Positions 1 through 9,396 of a DNA stretch of 64,000 nt are shown here, piece by piece (positions within the stretch are counted from its first letter, which is position 1; each line of letters opens with the position of its first letter). The stretch lies in NCBI RefSeq assembly GCF_900105255.1, contig NZ_LT629763.1, positions 3,966,104 through 4,030,103 on the forward strand. Direction: 5' to 3'. The notes beneath the pieces were generated by a model. That model saw only the letters and a program-made list of their open reading frames with translations, did not search any database and was not told the origin of the DNA. The position numbers were made by a program, and so were the translations under genes. Source of the DNA: Halopseudomonas sabulinigri (GTDB lineage: Bacteria; Pseudomonadota; Gammaproteobacteria; Pseudomonadales; Pseudomonadaceae).

Positions 1-666
1 GGCAAATAGCTTGCCGACCACGCCGAACTCGTCACCCGAGGAGCCATGAATCAGCAGCGCCTTGCCGGTGACCTGATCGTGCACGATGGTCGGTGCGCCG
101 GTCATGGTGTAACCGGCTTTGTGGTCGGCAAATTTCTTGCGCCAAACCACTTTGCCGGTGTCCTTGTTGAGCGCCACTATGCCGGCGTCCAGGGTGCCGA
201 AAAAGACGTTGTCGCCGTAGATGGCGGCGCCGCGATTGACAACATCGCAGCAGGGGCGAATGTCGTCTGGCAGGCGGTGCGAGTAGCTCCACAACCGGCG
301 GCCGGTCTTGGCATCCAGGGCGAACAACCGTGAATAGGAGCCGGTCACGTAAATCACGCCGTCGTGCACGATGGCCTGGGATTCCTGGCCGCGCTGCTTC
401 TCATCGCCGAAGGAATAGGACCAGGCCGGCGTCAGCTTGAACACGTTCTCACTGTTGACCTGTTGCAGCGGGCTGTAGCGCTGGGCGTTGGTGCCCATAC
501 CGTACATCAGTACGTTATTGGTGCTCAGGTGGTCGTTGGCAATGTCGTCCCAGCTTACCGGTACGGCCGCTACCGGCGCAGCGGCGAGGCCCAGTCCGGC
601 GGCAATAACAATGCCTTTGATGGCCTGGCTGACGGGCGTCAGCACGGGGTGTCTTGTTGTTTTCAT
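1..666 (-). CDS. exaA: PQQ-dependent alcohol dehydrogenase (ExaA/PedE-like), N-terminal part, cut by window edge
   Basis: The N-terminal 222 residues of a type I quinoprotein alcohol dehydrogenase run leftward off the window. The enzyme oxidises primary alcohols in the periplasm with PQQ and a metal ion and passes electrons to cytochrome c550. Visible are a signal peptide (about residues 1-34, ending APVAA), the start of the eight-bladed propeller, and the adjacent cysteines in PCCDVVNRG that form the vicinal disulfide over PQQ. The metal-ligand Glu context GDEFGVVG is near the cut. The ATG at 666 follows an AGGAA ribosome site. The catalytic Asp region lies outside, so calcium or lanthanide dependence cannot be read here. 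It is divergent from exaB and clearly homologous to the second dehydrogenase at 4741. Confidence 0.95.
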   Translation of the reverse strand, partial: MKTTRHPVLTPVSQAIKGIVIAAGLGLAAAPVAAVPVSWDDIANDHLSTNNVLMYGMGTNAQRYSPLQQVNSENVFKLTPAWSYSFGDEKQRGQESQAIVHDGVIYVTGSYSRLFALDAKTGRRLWSYSHRLPDDIRPCCDVVNRGAAIYGDNVFFGTLDAGIVALNKDTGKVVWRKKFADHKAGYTMTGAPTIVHDQVTGKALLIHGSSGDEFGVVGKLFA

Positions 667-1043
667 GGCAGGGTTCCTGTTGATCGTTGGAAGGCTCAGC
701 GGGGCTGATCCACGGCTCATGGTGGGCATGCTGCAACAGGAGCGATACGGAAAAACGCCCGGTCACGGGGGGATAAATTCCCGTGCCATTGGCGCTTGGT
801 AGGGGGCGAAGAAGACTGCGCCTTTGGGGGCGGCGGATTACATCCAAAGGCCAACAAGGATGCTATTGCCTCAGCGCAAAACGCTCTGGGGTGAGGGTTA
901 TGGCGACGCATGCGGGCGTCACCTACTACCAACGAACTACCCCCGGGCCACCAAAGCAGCATTGGGTCGACTGCGGCGGCTTCCTACCATGGCCATCGAC
1001 AGCAACGCTTTTCCGTTAGCGACACGGCCAAGAGGTACGCAGT
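667..1043. promoter_or_regulatory. Divergent exaA/exaB promoter region
   Basis: These 377 bases separate two divergent alcohol-oxidation genes and contain no convincing ORF. At 922-941 there is a pair of TACTACC/ACTACC half-sites. The TACTACC half resembles the reverse complement of the motif seen at 28762, 24903 and 10682. An AT-rich GATAAATTCCC element at about 771 resembles one upstream of the second dehydrogenase (about 4614). I infer that both genes are controlled from here by the LuxR-type regulators encoded nearby; the exact start sites are not visible. Confidence 0.5.
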
Positions 1044-1481
1044 ATGACCCATTACAAGAACACACTGAAAATGACCGCCTGCACGCTGGCGCTGGTTGCC
1101 GGACAGGTGCTGGCCCACGGCAATGTTACTCCGCAATCGGTAGACACCAAGGGCCTGGAAGCCCTGGGCGAGGAGTGGCGAGATACCAATCCCTACCGCG
1201 AGGGCCATCCGCAGCATGAACTGGCGATCAAGGTCGGCGCCTCGGCCTATAACCAGAACTGTGCGGCCTGCCATGGTCTGGAAGGTATTTCCGGTGGCAT
1301 CACCCCGGACCTGCGCTATCTGGAAGTCGGCGATTACGGCGATGAGTGGTTCAAGGAGCGGGTGATCAACGGCGCCGTTCGTGATGGCCGGGTGTACATG
1401 CCGAAGATGGCGGACTTCCTCAGCCAGGAAGCGCTCTGGTCAATCCGTACCTGGCTGGAAAGCATCGCGGTAGAGGAGTAA
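1044..1481 (+). CDS. exaB: Cytochrome c550 of the quinoprotein alcohol dehydrogenase (ExaB/PedF)
   Basis: A 145-residue periplasmic monoheme cytochrome c, the direct electron acceptor of the PQQ alcohol dehydrogenases. It has a signal peptide ending VLAHG (about residue 26), a CAACH heme-binding motif (about residues 73-77) and a downstream YMPKM segment that supplies the likely axial Met. Length and order (divergent exaA, then exaB) match the Pseudomonas exa/ped loci. The next gene starts 4 nt after its stop, so the two are probably co-transcribed. Confidence 0.93.
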   Translation: MTHYKNTLKMTACTLALVAGQVLAHGNVTPQSVDTKGLEALGEEWRDTNPYREGHPQHELAIKVGASAYNQNCAACHGLEGISGGITPDLRYLEVGDYGDEWFKERVINGAVRDGRVYMPKMADFLSQEALWSIRTWLESIAVEE

Positions 1482-1485
1482 GCCC

Positions 1486-2370
1486 ATGCTGCGCCGCTGC
1501 CTGTTGCTGGCCTGCTTGCTGCTGGCGCTGCCGGCGCAGGCGTTCAACATTACGCATATCCGTGATTACGATGAGGTAGTTGCCTCTGGCGTGCTGCGGG
1601 TGGCCTTGTATCAGGACTTTCCGCCCTACAGTTTCATGCAGGACGACGAGCCGCGAGGGGTCGATGTAGAGCTGGCGCAGACGCTGGCAAGCGAGCTGGG
1701 CACCCGGCTGGAGATCCAGTGGATGCTGGCAGACGAAACCATCGACGGCGACCTGCGCAATCATCTGTGGAAGGGGCACTACCTGCGCCCCGGCCAGGTG
1801 GCCGATGTGATGCTGCGGGTACCCTACGATAGCGAGTTCAGCAACAAGCGGGACGAGTTGGGGCTGCCGGCACACGAGTTGGTGCATATGTTTGGGCCCT
1901 ATCAGCGTGAACGTTGGCAGGCAGCCTACGACCCGCGCAAGATCGACTCGGTGCCCAGTATCGCGATATTCCAGTATTACCCGGTGGGGGTAGAGGAAGA
2001 TTCGGTGCCTTCGTTCTATCTGGGCTCGGTGATGCGCGGGCAGCTGGCCGCTTCCACGCACCACTACCGCACCCTGGGCCTGGCCTTTGATGCCATGCTG
2101 ACTGGCGAGGTGAACGCGGTGATGGGCACCCAGGCCGAAATCGACTGGCTGCTGGCCCAGCACCCCCAGGCGGGCATGCGGCTGACCGAAAATGCCTACC
2201 CCAGCATCGGCAAGCAGGTGTGGGAGCTGGGCATGGCCGTGCACGATTCCAACCGTCAGCTGGCCTATGCGCTGGCTGATGTGGCCGAAAGCATGATTCT
2301 GGATGGCCGCATGGAGCAGCTCTATTCCCGCTATGGTTTGCGTTATCTGCGCCCCGAGCTGTATCAGTAA
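1486..2370 (+). CDS. Quinoprotein-dehydrogenase-associated periplasmic binding protein (PedG/XoxJ-like)
   Basis: A 294-residue secreted protein of the amino-acid-ABC-type solute-binding fold. It belongs to the family found next to PQQ alcohol dehydrogenases rather than next to transporters. It has a signal peptide (residues 1-19, ending LPAQA) and the typical first strand GVLRVALYQDFPPYSF. It starts 4 nt after exaB in one transcription unit, and no ABC permease follows. Homologues (XoxJ, PedG) are thought to assist maturation or activity of the dehydrogenase. That role is family knowledge and is not shown by this sequence. Confidence 0.8.
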   Translation: MLRRCLLLACLLLALPAQAFNITHIRDYDEVVASGVLRVALYQDFPPYSFMQDDEPRGVDVELAQTLASELGTRLEIQWMLADETIDGDLRNHLWKGHYLRPGQVADVMLRVPYDSEFSNKRDELGLPAHELVHMFGPYQRERWQAAYDPRKIDSVPSIAIFQYYPVGVEEDSVPSFYLGSVMRGQLAASTHHYRTLGLAFDAMLTGEVNAVMGTQAEIDWLLAQHPQAGMRLTENAYPSIGKQVWELGMAVHDSNRQLAYALADVAESMILDGRMEQLYSRYGLRYLRPELYQ

Positions 2371-2441
2371 ATCGCCGGTGGATGCCCTGGGCAGTGCTCG
2401 GGGCAAACGGCGAATACAAAATGAAACAGCTTTTGAGGTTT

Positions 2442-2462
2442 ATTTGTTATGTTATAACAAAT
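2442..2462. promoter_or_regulatory. Zur-box-like operator upstream of the TonB receptor
   Basis: A 21-nt almost perfect palindrome whose core reads GTTATGTTATAAC. Outer arms ATTTGTTA/TAACAAAT are exact; only the pair flanking the central base mismatches. This agrees with the gammaproteobacterial Zur consensus (GTTATAnTATAAC type). It ends 61 nt before the receptor ATG, a suitable place for repression by zinc-loaded Zur. Confidence 0.75.
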
Positions 2463-2523
2463 AATATCTGCTGCCGCGGCACCGCAAGAGTGCCGTTGCC
2501 AACCAAAAATCAAGGGAGCAGAT

Positions 2524-4572
2524 ATGACGTATCGCAAGACACCACTGGCCGTCGCACTGACCATGGCGACCTTCGGCGCACTCAGCAGCCTGCTTGCCCA
2601 GGAGAAGGTGCAAGCGCTGCCGTCGATGACAGTCAGTGCCAGCGCGCTGGCGCAAAGCGCGGAAGACATGATCCAGCCCAGCGCTGTGCTGCAGGGCGAT
2701 GGCTGGGTGGGGCAGCGCGAAACCGCGCTCGGCGATAGCCTGGAGTCCTTGCCGGGCGTGCGCGCCAGCGGCTTTGGACCGGGCGCCAGCCGGCCGGTGA
2801 TTCGTGGGCTGGATGGCGCGCGGGTGCGCGTCTTGAGCGACGGCGCGGATGTGCTGGATGCCTCGGCCATCAGCCCGGATCACGCCATCACCGCAGACAC
2901 CGCGCTGCTGGAGCGCGTTGAAGTGCTCAAGGGGCCATCTACCCTGCTCTACGGCGGTGGCGCCATTGGGGGCGTGGTCAACCTGATCGACCGCCGGGTG
3001 CCGACCTACGTACCTGAGAATGGCTATGAAGTCGAGTTGGACCTGCGCGGCAACAGCGTGGCCGATGAGCGTGCCGGCGCACTGGGTGTGACCCTGGGTA
3101 GCGGCCAGTTTGCCGCCCGTTTTGAGGGCAGCCGCAGCGCTGCCGACCCCTACCGCATACCCGGCCACCCCTCGCGGCAGGCCGGGGCCTACAACGACAC
3201 CGACAGCGCGGGCATGGGCCTCAGCTGGATTACCGAGCGTGGTTATCTCGGTCTGGCCTACAGCCAACAGGATCGTGAGTACGGCCTGCTGGCGCATGAG
3301 CATGCCGACTGCCACACCCACGGCGTCGCCGACTGGCACTGCGTGGAGGAAGACCATGACCACGATGACGCCGATGATCACGACGACCATGAACATGAGC
3401 ACGCCGAAGGCGATGCCTATATCGATATGCGGCAGCGCCGCTGGGATCTGCGCGCGGACTACAGCGATCCGTTCAGCGGCTTTGAACGCATTCGTCTGCG
3501 CGTAGCTGACACTGACTACGAGCACCGCGAAATGGAAGGCGTCGAAGTGGGCACCCGCTTTACCAACCGCGGCACCGATGCGCGCGTCGAGCTGACCCAC
3601 AACCCGGTTGCCGGCTGGCGTGGCGTGGTGGGCAGCCAGCTGACGCGTCGGGATTTTGCCGCCGTGGGCGAGGAGGCCTATGTGCCGCCATCGCTGACGC
3701 ATAATCGCGCGCTCTTCCTGCTGGAAAGCTACGAGACCGGCAACTGGCGTTACGAGGTTGGCCTGCGTCAGGAATGGCAAGACATTGAGCTCAAACAGGG
3801 TGGCGATGACGCCAATCATCGCGGCAGCTCGGTATCCTTTGGCGCCAGTTGGCAGTGGCAGCCAAACCTGGCGCTCTATGGCTCCCTGTCACGTTCGCAG
3901 CGCCTGCCGGTCGCCGAGGAGCTGTACGCCAACGGCCCGCATGCAGCTACGCGCACCATTGAGTTGGGCGACCCGGATCTTGATGAAGAAACCTCATTGA
4001 ACCTGGAGCTGGGGCTGCGCCGCACAGCCGGTCCGGTCACCTTTGATCTGAGCGTGTACCGTAACCAGGTAGATGACTTTATCTACGCTGCCGATACTGG
4101 TCATTCGCCTGGCGCTGGTTACCGTGAGGTCGCCTACACCCAGGCCGATGCGGTACTGCACGGCATGGAAGGGCGGGTGGCCTGGCAGGCGACTGCCAAC
4201 ACCGGTCTCAGCCTGTTCGGCGACCATGTGCGCGGCAAGCTGGAGTCGGGCGGTGATCTGCCGCGTATTCCGGCCGACCGCATTGGCGTGCGCGTGGATC
4301 AACGGCTTAGCCAGGCGCTGCGCGGCTTTGTTGAAACCAGCCGCATTCTGCGCCAGGACGATACCGCCGAGTACGAAACCGCCACCGATAGCTACACGCT
4401 GCTCAGTGCCGGGCTGGGTTGGCGCGGGCTGCTGGGTGAAAGCGATTACCTGCTGTACCTGCGTGGCAACAATCTGCTCAACGAGGAGGGCAGGCAGCAC
4501 ACCTCTTTCATCAAGGATGAAGTCTTGTTGCCCGGGCGCAACCTGACCGTAGGCGCGCGTTTCAGCTTCTGA
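2524..4572 (+). CDS. znuD: TonB-dependent outer-membrane receptor with His/Asp-rich loop, probable zinc receptor (ZnuD-like)
   Basis: A 682-residue TonB-dependent receptor. It has a signal sequence at about residues 1-25, a plug domain (about 40-160, with RPVIRGLDGARVRVL and LLYGGGAIGGVVNLI) and a 22-strand barrel ending in aromatic RFSF. A loop at about residues 258-300 is packed with His, Asp and Glu (HEHADCHTHG, then HDHDDADDHDDHEHEH), typical of ZnuD-type zinc receptors. A Zur-like palindrome lies upstream. It sits between pedG and a lanthanide-type alcohol dehydrogenase, so uptake of another metal such as a lanthanide is an alternative, but the operator and the His loop favour zinc. Confidence 0.8.
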   Translation: MTYRKTPLAVALTMATFGALSSLLAQEKVQALPSMTVSASALAQSAEDMIQPSAVLQGDGWVGQRETALGDSLESLPGVRASGFGPGASRPVIRGLDGARVRVLSDGADVLDASAISPDHAITADTALLERVEVLKGPSTLLYGGGAIGGVVNLIDRRVPTYVPENGYEVELDLRGNSVADERAGALGVTLGSGQFAARFEGSRSAADPYRIPGHPSRQAGAYNDTDSAGMGLSWITERGYLGLAYSQQDREYGLLAHEHADCHTHGVADWHCVEEDHDHDDADDHDDHEHEHAEGDAYIDMRQRRWDLRADYSDPFSGFERIRLRVADTDYEHREMEGVEVGTRFTNRGTDARVELTHNPVAGWRGVVGSQLTRRDFAAVGEEAYVPPSLTHNRALFLLESYETGNWRYEVGLRQEWQDIELKQGGDDANHRGSSVSFGASWQWQPNLALYGSLSRSQRLPVAEELYANGPHAATRTIELGDPDLDEETSLNLELGLRRTAGPVTFDLSVYRNQVDDFIYAADTGHSPGAGYREVAYTQADAVLHGMEGRVAWQATANTGLSLFGDHVRGKLESGGDLPRIPADRIGVRVDQRLSQALRGFVETSRILRQDDTAEYETATDSYTLLSAGLGWRGLLGESDYLLYLRGNNLLNEEGRQHTSFIKDEVLLPGRNLTVGARFSF

Positions 4573-4740
4573 GACGCCGCCGGGCAGGGCGGGTAGTGCT
4601 ACCAAGTGATGAGATAAATCACCCCTGCGGTTAATTGTTGGCAAGGGCCTGTCAGCCAAGAATCGGTATCGGACGCGGGAAAATTTCCCGTTTCACCGCT
4701 GACTTGACCAACACAACAATACACCTCAGAGGTAGCAGCA

Positions 4741-6519
4741 ATGAATCAACGTGCCCGCTCTCCCTTTCTGCTGACAGCACTGGTCGCCGCCATGAGCCTT
4801 TCCGGCCTGGCGGTGGCCAATGTCACCAACGACGACATCCTCAGCGATGCCACCAATACCAGCCAGGTCGTGACCAACGGCCTGGGCACTCAGGGTCAGC
4901 GCTACAGCCCGCTGACGCTGCTCAACACCGATAACGTCGACAAACTGCAGCCGGTCTGGGCCTTCTCGCTGGGTGGCGAGAAACAGCGTGGCCAGCAGTC
5001 GCAACCGATGATCAAGGACGGTGTGATGTACATCACCGGCTCCTACTCGCGCGTGTTTGCCGTCGATGCCCGTACCGGTACCAAACTCTGGCAGTACGAT
5101 GCGCGTCTGCCGGACGGCATCATGCCGTGCTGTGATGTGATCAACCGCGGCGTCGCACTGATTGATGATCTGGTGATCTTTGGCACCCTCGACGCCAAGC
5201 TGGTCGCGCTTAACAAGGACACCGGCAAAGTGGTCTGGCGCAAGACCGTCGCGGACTACAAGGCCGGTTACTCGATCACCGCCGCGCCGCTGGTGGTTAA
5301 CGGCAAGCTGATTACCGGGGTATCCGGCGGCGAGTTTGGCGTGGTCGGCAAGATCGAAGCCTATAACCCGAGCAACGGTGAGCTGCTCTGGACCCGCCCG
5401 ACCATCGAAGGGCACATGGGTTACACCTACAAGGATGGCAAACCGGTGGAAGCCGGTATCTCCGGTGGCGAGGCCAATCGCAGCTGGCCGGGTGATCTGT
5501 GGAAGACCGGCGGCGGCGCACCCTGGTTGGGTGGTTTCTACGACCCGGAGACCAACCTGCTGCTGTTTGGCACCGGCAACCCGGCGCCGTGGAACTCGCA
5601 CCTGCGCGAGGGCGACAACCTCTATTCCTCATCGCGCCTGGCGCTCAATCCGGACACCGGCGAGATCGTCTGGCACTTCCAGACCACCCCGCACGACGGT
5701 TGGGACTTTGACGGTGTGAACGAGCTGGTGTCGTTCAACTATCAAGAAGGTGGCAAGGAAGTGAAAGCGGCGGCAACGGCTGACCGTAATGGCTTTTTCT
5801 ACGTGCTCAATCGCACCAATGGCGACTTCATCCGTGGCTTCCCCTTTGTCGACAAGATCACCTGGGCCAAGGGCCTGGATGACAAGGGTCGGCCGATTTA
5901 CGATGACAACTTCCGCCCCGGCTCACCCACCGAGTCAGGTGATGCCGGCAGCCAGGTGTTCACGGCACCGGCGTTCCTCGGTGGCAAGAACTGGATGCCC
6001 ATGTCGTACAGCCAGGATACCGGCCTGTTCTATGTGCCCTCCAACGAGTGGGGCATGGATATCTGGAACGAGTCTACCGCTTACAAAAAGGGCGCCGCCT
6101 ATCTGGGCGCGGGCTTCACCATCAAACCGCTGAACGAAGAATACATTGGCGTGTTGCGCGCCATGGACCCGAAAACCGGCAACGAGGTGTGGCGGGTAGA
6201 AAACCCCGCGCCGCTTTGGGGTGGTGTGCTCAGCACCAAGGGTAACCTGGTGTTCACCGGTAACCCGGAAGGTTACCTGATGGCGTTCAACGCGCAGAGC
6301 GGGGATAAACTCTGGCAGTTCAACACTGGCTCCGGGGTTATCGGCTCGCCCATAACCTGGGAAATGGACGGCGAGCAGTACGTCTCCGTCATGTCCGGCT
6401 GGGGTGGCGCCGTACCTCTCTGGGGTGGCCACGTCGCCGAACGGGTAAAGAACTTTACCCAGGGCGGTACCCTCTGGACCTTCAAGCTGCCCAGCAGCGC
6501 GGCGGTCAGCCAGCGCTAA
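4741..6519 (+). CDS. pedH: PQQ-dependent alcohol dehydrogenase, lanthanide-type (PedH-like)
   Basis: A complete 592-residue quinoprotein alcohol dehydrogenase with a signal peptide ending LAVA (about residue 26). The vicinal disulfide is C130-C131 and the predicted metal ligands are E198 and N280. The catalytic Asp is D322 in [12 protein letters not shown], with a second Asp two residues on (D324). In this enzyme class that extra Asp coordinates lanthanides and marks XoxF/PedH enzymes; calcium enzymes carry Ala or Ser there. Length is close to PedH. An AGAGGTAGC ribosome site precedes the ATG, and a strong terminator follows. The function inferred is broad periplasmic oxidation of alcohols and aldehydes when lanthanides are present. 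Confidence 0.92.
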   Translation: MNQRARSPFLLTALVAAMSLSGLAVANVTNDDILSDATNTSQVVTNGLGTQGQRYSPLTLLNTDNVDKLQPVWAFSLGGEKQRGQQSQPMIKDGVMYITGSYSRVFAVDARTGTKLWQYDARLPDGIMPCCDVINRGVALIDDLVIFGTLDAKLVALNKDTGKVVWRKTVADYKAGYSITAAPLVVNGKLITGVSGGEFGVVGKIEAYNPSNGELLWTRPTIEGHMGYTYKDGKPVEAGISGGEANRSWPGDLWKTGGGAPWLGGFYDPETNLLLFGTGNPAPWNSHLREGDNLYSSSRLALNPDTGEIVWHFQTTPHDGWDFDGVNELVSFNYQEGGKEVKAAATADRNGFFYVLNRTNGDFIRGFPFVDKITWAKGLDDKGRPIYDDNFRPGSPTESGDAGSQVFTAPAFLGGKNWMPMSYSQDTGLFYVPSNEWGMDIWNESTAYKKGAAYLGAGFTIKPLNEEYIGVLRAMDPKTGNEVWRVENPAPLWGGVLSTKGNLVFTGNPEGYLMAFNAQSGDKLWQFNTGSGVIGSPITWEMDGEQYVSVMSGWGGAVPLWGGHVAERVKNFTQGGTLWTFKLPSSAAVSQR

Positions 6520-6538
6520 GGCGCCGGCAGCAACATCA

Positions 6539-6564
6539 GGGTCGGCATCGCCGGCCCTTTTTTT
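6539..6564 (+). terminator. Rho-independent terminator after pedH
   Basis: An 8-bp stem GGGTCGGC/GCCGGCCC (one T-G pair) with a 3-nt loop is followed by seven T residues, 19 nt after the dehydrogenase stop codon. It separates pedH from pqqF. Confidence 0.9.
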
Positions 6565-6671
6565 GGCTCCTGCTTTGGTTCAGGTCACTTACTACTTTGG
6601 TGCTGGTGGCGCCGCCGTCAGGGGCGCGCTGCGGTACCCTTGTGTTCACCCCCTGTCTTCTGTGAACGCCC

Positions 6672-9230
6672 GTGCACGCACTTCCGTTGTCTTACCTCCC
6701 TACTGCGCAACAAGAGTATCGCCTGTACCGCGCAGCCAATGGCCTGCTCTGCCTGTTGATCAGTGATGCTCAGGCCGCGCAGGCAACGGCAGTGCTGCAG
6801 GTAGTTGTGGGTAGCCACGCCGAGCCTGAGCAGTTGCCAGGGTTGGCCCATCTGCTGGAGCACCTGTTGTTCATGGGCTCGGATGGCTACCCGCAGCCGG
6901 GATCCTTTCCGGCGCGTATTGCCCGCTGGGGAGGGCGCTTCAACGCCAGCACCGGCAACCAGGCCACGCGCTACTTTTTCTCGCTGGCACCGGCGGGCCT
7001 GGATGAGTCTTTGCACCAGTTGGCCGACATGCTCGCAGCGCCGTGCTTCGATCCGCTGCAGGTCGCCAGTGAGCGCGAGGTAATCGAGGCGGAATATCGC
7101 ACCCGGCTGGCCGATGATGCCCTGCACGAACAGGCGGCACTGGCACAGGTATTCAATCCGGCGCATCCGTTGAGCCGCTTTACCGCAGGTAATCGCCAGA
7201 GCCTGCGTGGCACGCCAGAAGCCTTGGCCAGCGCGCTGCACCACTGGCATGGTCGACACTACCGAGCGGGCAGCATGGCGCTGGTAATTCACGCGCCACA
7301 CTCGCCTGAGCAATTACGCCAGTTGGCCGAGCGCACGGCCGCGCAGCTGCCGGCCGGTGCCGCGGAGCAGCCGCGATTACCGCCGCTGTTCCGCGATGGC
7401 GCACTGCCAATCCAGCTTGACTGGCGAGGCCCAAGCGCGCAGGACGACTGCACGCTCTGGTACCCGTTGAGCGACTGCGCGCCAAACAGTATTGCCCTGC
7501 GCTGGCTGTGCGAATGGCTGAACAGTGCGGCGCCGGCGGGTGCGCTCGGCTACCTGCGTCAGCGTGCTGGCCTGGCTGAACTGAGTGCCAGGGTAGAGCA
7601 GTGCGGGCAGGGCCAGGCGCTGCTGCGCATTGATCTGGTCAGCCTGCCGCAGTGCCCCATAGCGCCCTTGCTGGCCGCGCTGGACGCCTGGTTGCAGGCG
7701 ATGGCAGAGCAGGACCCTGCCAACTGGCCGCAGGCCCATCGCCAACAGTTGGCGCAGCAGGCCGGCAGCAGTGGCCCGCCGGGCGAGCCGCTGGACTGGT
7801 GCAGGCACTACGCCGAGCGCCTGCTGACGCTGCCGCCGGAGCAGGTGCTGGATCTGGCCGGTACGCAGCTGCCGCAATTGGCCAGCCTGGCATGGCAGCA
7901 GTTGGTGCGGCAGCTGCGGCCCGAGGCTCGGCTGTTGGCCTGTCGTCGTGCAGCGCTGGATTCGGCCGCCCAGGCGCTATGGACTGCCACGCCCTTTACC
8001 CTGAGGCCATTGACGCTATTGCCTGATCAGCTGCGGGTCGACCTTGCGTTGCTGCCCTGGGCCAACCTAAATCCTTTATCACCGGTGTCGACTGGCTTGC
8101 CCTGGGGCGGTTATCTGCCGGGGCTGCGCCTGGGGCGGCTCGCGCGGCCGGCCGGGAACCGGCTGCGCACACGGCTGGCCTGGGTCTGGCCGGCGAACGA
8201 GTGCAGTCAGGCTGAGCGCAGTTGGTTGCTGGCCTGTTGGTCATTGCAGGGGCAAGCGCTGCAGCAATGGGGGGAGCTGCTGGGGTTCACCCTGCAGTGG
8301 CAGCTGGTGGGTGAGCTGTTGCAACTGGATGTGGCCGGGCCAGCCGAGCAGCTGCCCGGCTTTCTGCGGGAGCTTGTGACTAGCTTGCAACCGCCGCCGA
8401 CAGCCGAGCAGCTGGCGCTGATTGAATATCGCCGGCAGCAATGGCAACACCAGCAGGACCACGCCTTGCCAGCCTACCGTTTGTTGCAGCAGCTGGAGGC
8501 CGCAGATGCGCCGCAGCCGGCGGTGTCGGCCGAGCGCTGGGCGCTGCTGTGCAGCACTGCGCAGTTGTATTGGTTGAAGCCGCAGGGCTGGCCGGAGGCG
8601 GAGCGCTCCATGCTGGCCAAGCTGCTGATCAATCTTTACCCGGCGCTGCTGCGGCCGTTTCGGGTGGATGCTCCTGCCGCGCTGGCGCCCAGGGTGCAGG
8701 CCAGCGATGTGCCCTGTCAGCACGCCGATCGTGCGCAGTTGCTGTACTTGCAGGCCGAGCATGCCAGTGCCGAGGAGGACGCCTGTTGGCGCCTGTTGCA
8801 CCATTGTCTGGCCGATGCCTTTTTTGCCGAACTGCGCACTCGACAGCAACTCGGCTACTGGGTCGTTGCGCGGTTGCGGCGACAGCATGGGCGGGCAGGC
8901 CTGTTGCTGTTGGTGCAGTCACCGAGCCACCCACACGCCGCCATCGAGGCGGCAATCAGCGATTTCCTGCAGCATCAGGGCGCGCAGCTGGCGGCGCTGA
9001 GTACAACGCAGCTGCAGCAGCACTGCACGCACTTGGCTGACCTGCTGCAGCAGCAACGGCAAGACCCCGCGCAGCAGTTTGAAGCCGCCTGGCAAGATTG
9101 CCTGCAGCAAACCGACGACCATCTCGGCGCTGAACAGGCGGCGTTGCAAACCCTGTCGCTGGCGGCCTGGCAGAACTTTATGGCGCGGTTACCGCGCTGC
9201 CCGCGCTGGCACCTGCGCAGCGCCAACTAG
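6672..9230 (+). CDS. pqqF: PQQ biosynthesis protease PqqF (M16 family)
   Basis: An 852-residue insulinase-family (M16) zinc peptidase. The inverted zinc motif HLLEH lies at residues 60-64 (H60, E63, H64), with a downstream EREVIEAEY segment supplying the third ligand, followed by the usual degenerate repeat domains. PqqF is taken to work with a partner peptidase to cut crosslinked PqqA and release the Glu-Tyr PQQ precursor. The GTG at 6672 is the first start compatible with the conserved N terminus; its ribosome site is weak. The gene lies 28 kb from pqqABCDE instead of beside it, but still within the alcohol-oxidation region. Confidence 0.9.
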   Translation: MHALPLSYLPTAQQEYRLYRAANGLLCLLISDAQAAQATAVLQVVVGSHAEPEQLPGLAHLLEHLLFMGSDGYPQPGSFPARIARWGGRFNASTGNQATRYFFSLAPAGLDESLHQLADMLAAPCFDPLQVASEREVIEAEYRTRLADDALHEQAALAQVFNPAHPLSRFTAGNRQSLRGTPEALASALHHWHGRHYRAGSMALVIHAPHSPEQLRQLAERTAAQLPAGAAEQPRLPPLFRDGALPIQLDWRGPSAQDDCTLWYPLSDCAPNSIALRWLCEWLNSAAPAGALGYLRQRAGLAELSARVEQCGQGQALLRIDLVSLPQCPIAPLLAALDAWLQAMAEQDPANWPQAHRQQLAQQAGSSGPPGEPLDWCRHYAERLLTLPPEQVLDLAGTQLPQLASLAWQQLVRQLRPEARLLACRRAALDSAAQALWTATPFTLRPLTLLPDQLRVDLALLPWANLNPLSPVSTGLPWGGYLPGLRLGRLARPAGNRLRTRLAWVWPANECSQAERSWLLACWSLQGQALQQWGELLGFTLQWQLVGELLQLDVAGPAEQLPGFLRELVTSLQPPPTAEQLALIEYRRQQWQHQQDHALPAYRLLQQLEAADAPQPAVSAERWALLCSTAQLYWLKPQGWPEAERSMLAKLLINLYPALLRPFRVDAPAALAPRVQASDVPCQHADRAQLLYLQAEHASAEEDACWRLLHHCLADAFFAELRTRQQLGYWVVARLRRQHGRAGLLLLVQSPSHPHAAIEAAISDFLQHQGAQLAALSTTQLQQHCTHLADLLQQQRQDPAQQFEAAWQDCLQQTDDHLGAEQAALQTLSLAAWQNFMARLPRCPRWHLRSAN

Positions 9231-9236
9231 TTCCTC

Positions 9237-9260
9237 GGTAGGTTGTAAATACAACCTGCC
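9237..9260. repeat. Short inverted repeat behind pqqF
   Basis: Arms GGTAGGTTGTA and TACAACCTGCC (10 of 11 pair) with a 2-nt spacer start 6 nt after the pqqF stop. There is no T-run, so it is either a weak terminator or transcript stabiliser, or a copy of a dispersed palindrome. Confidence 0.5.
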
Positions 9261-9396
9261 GGCGGAGGTGCGCAGTGTCGCTTGGTCGCACACACCAAAG
9301 CGCAAGATAACCGCCGCTCTCGGACAATGGGGCAGGGCAGTGGGCTTTCTGATAATCGGCTGGACGCTTCAGTCACTGATTACATCGGAGAGCATC

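Noticed and set aside
2452..3819. 455-residue open frame antisense to the TonB receptor, and the 328-residue one at 1420-2406
   Set aside because: Both are codon-bias shadows opposite recognised genes with signal peptides and conserved motifs.
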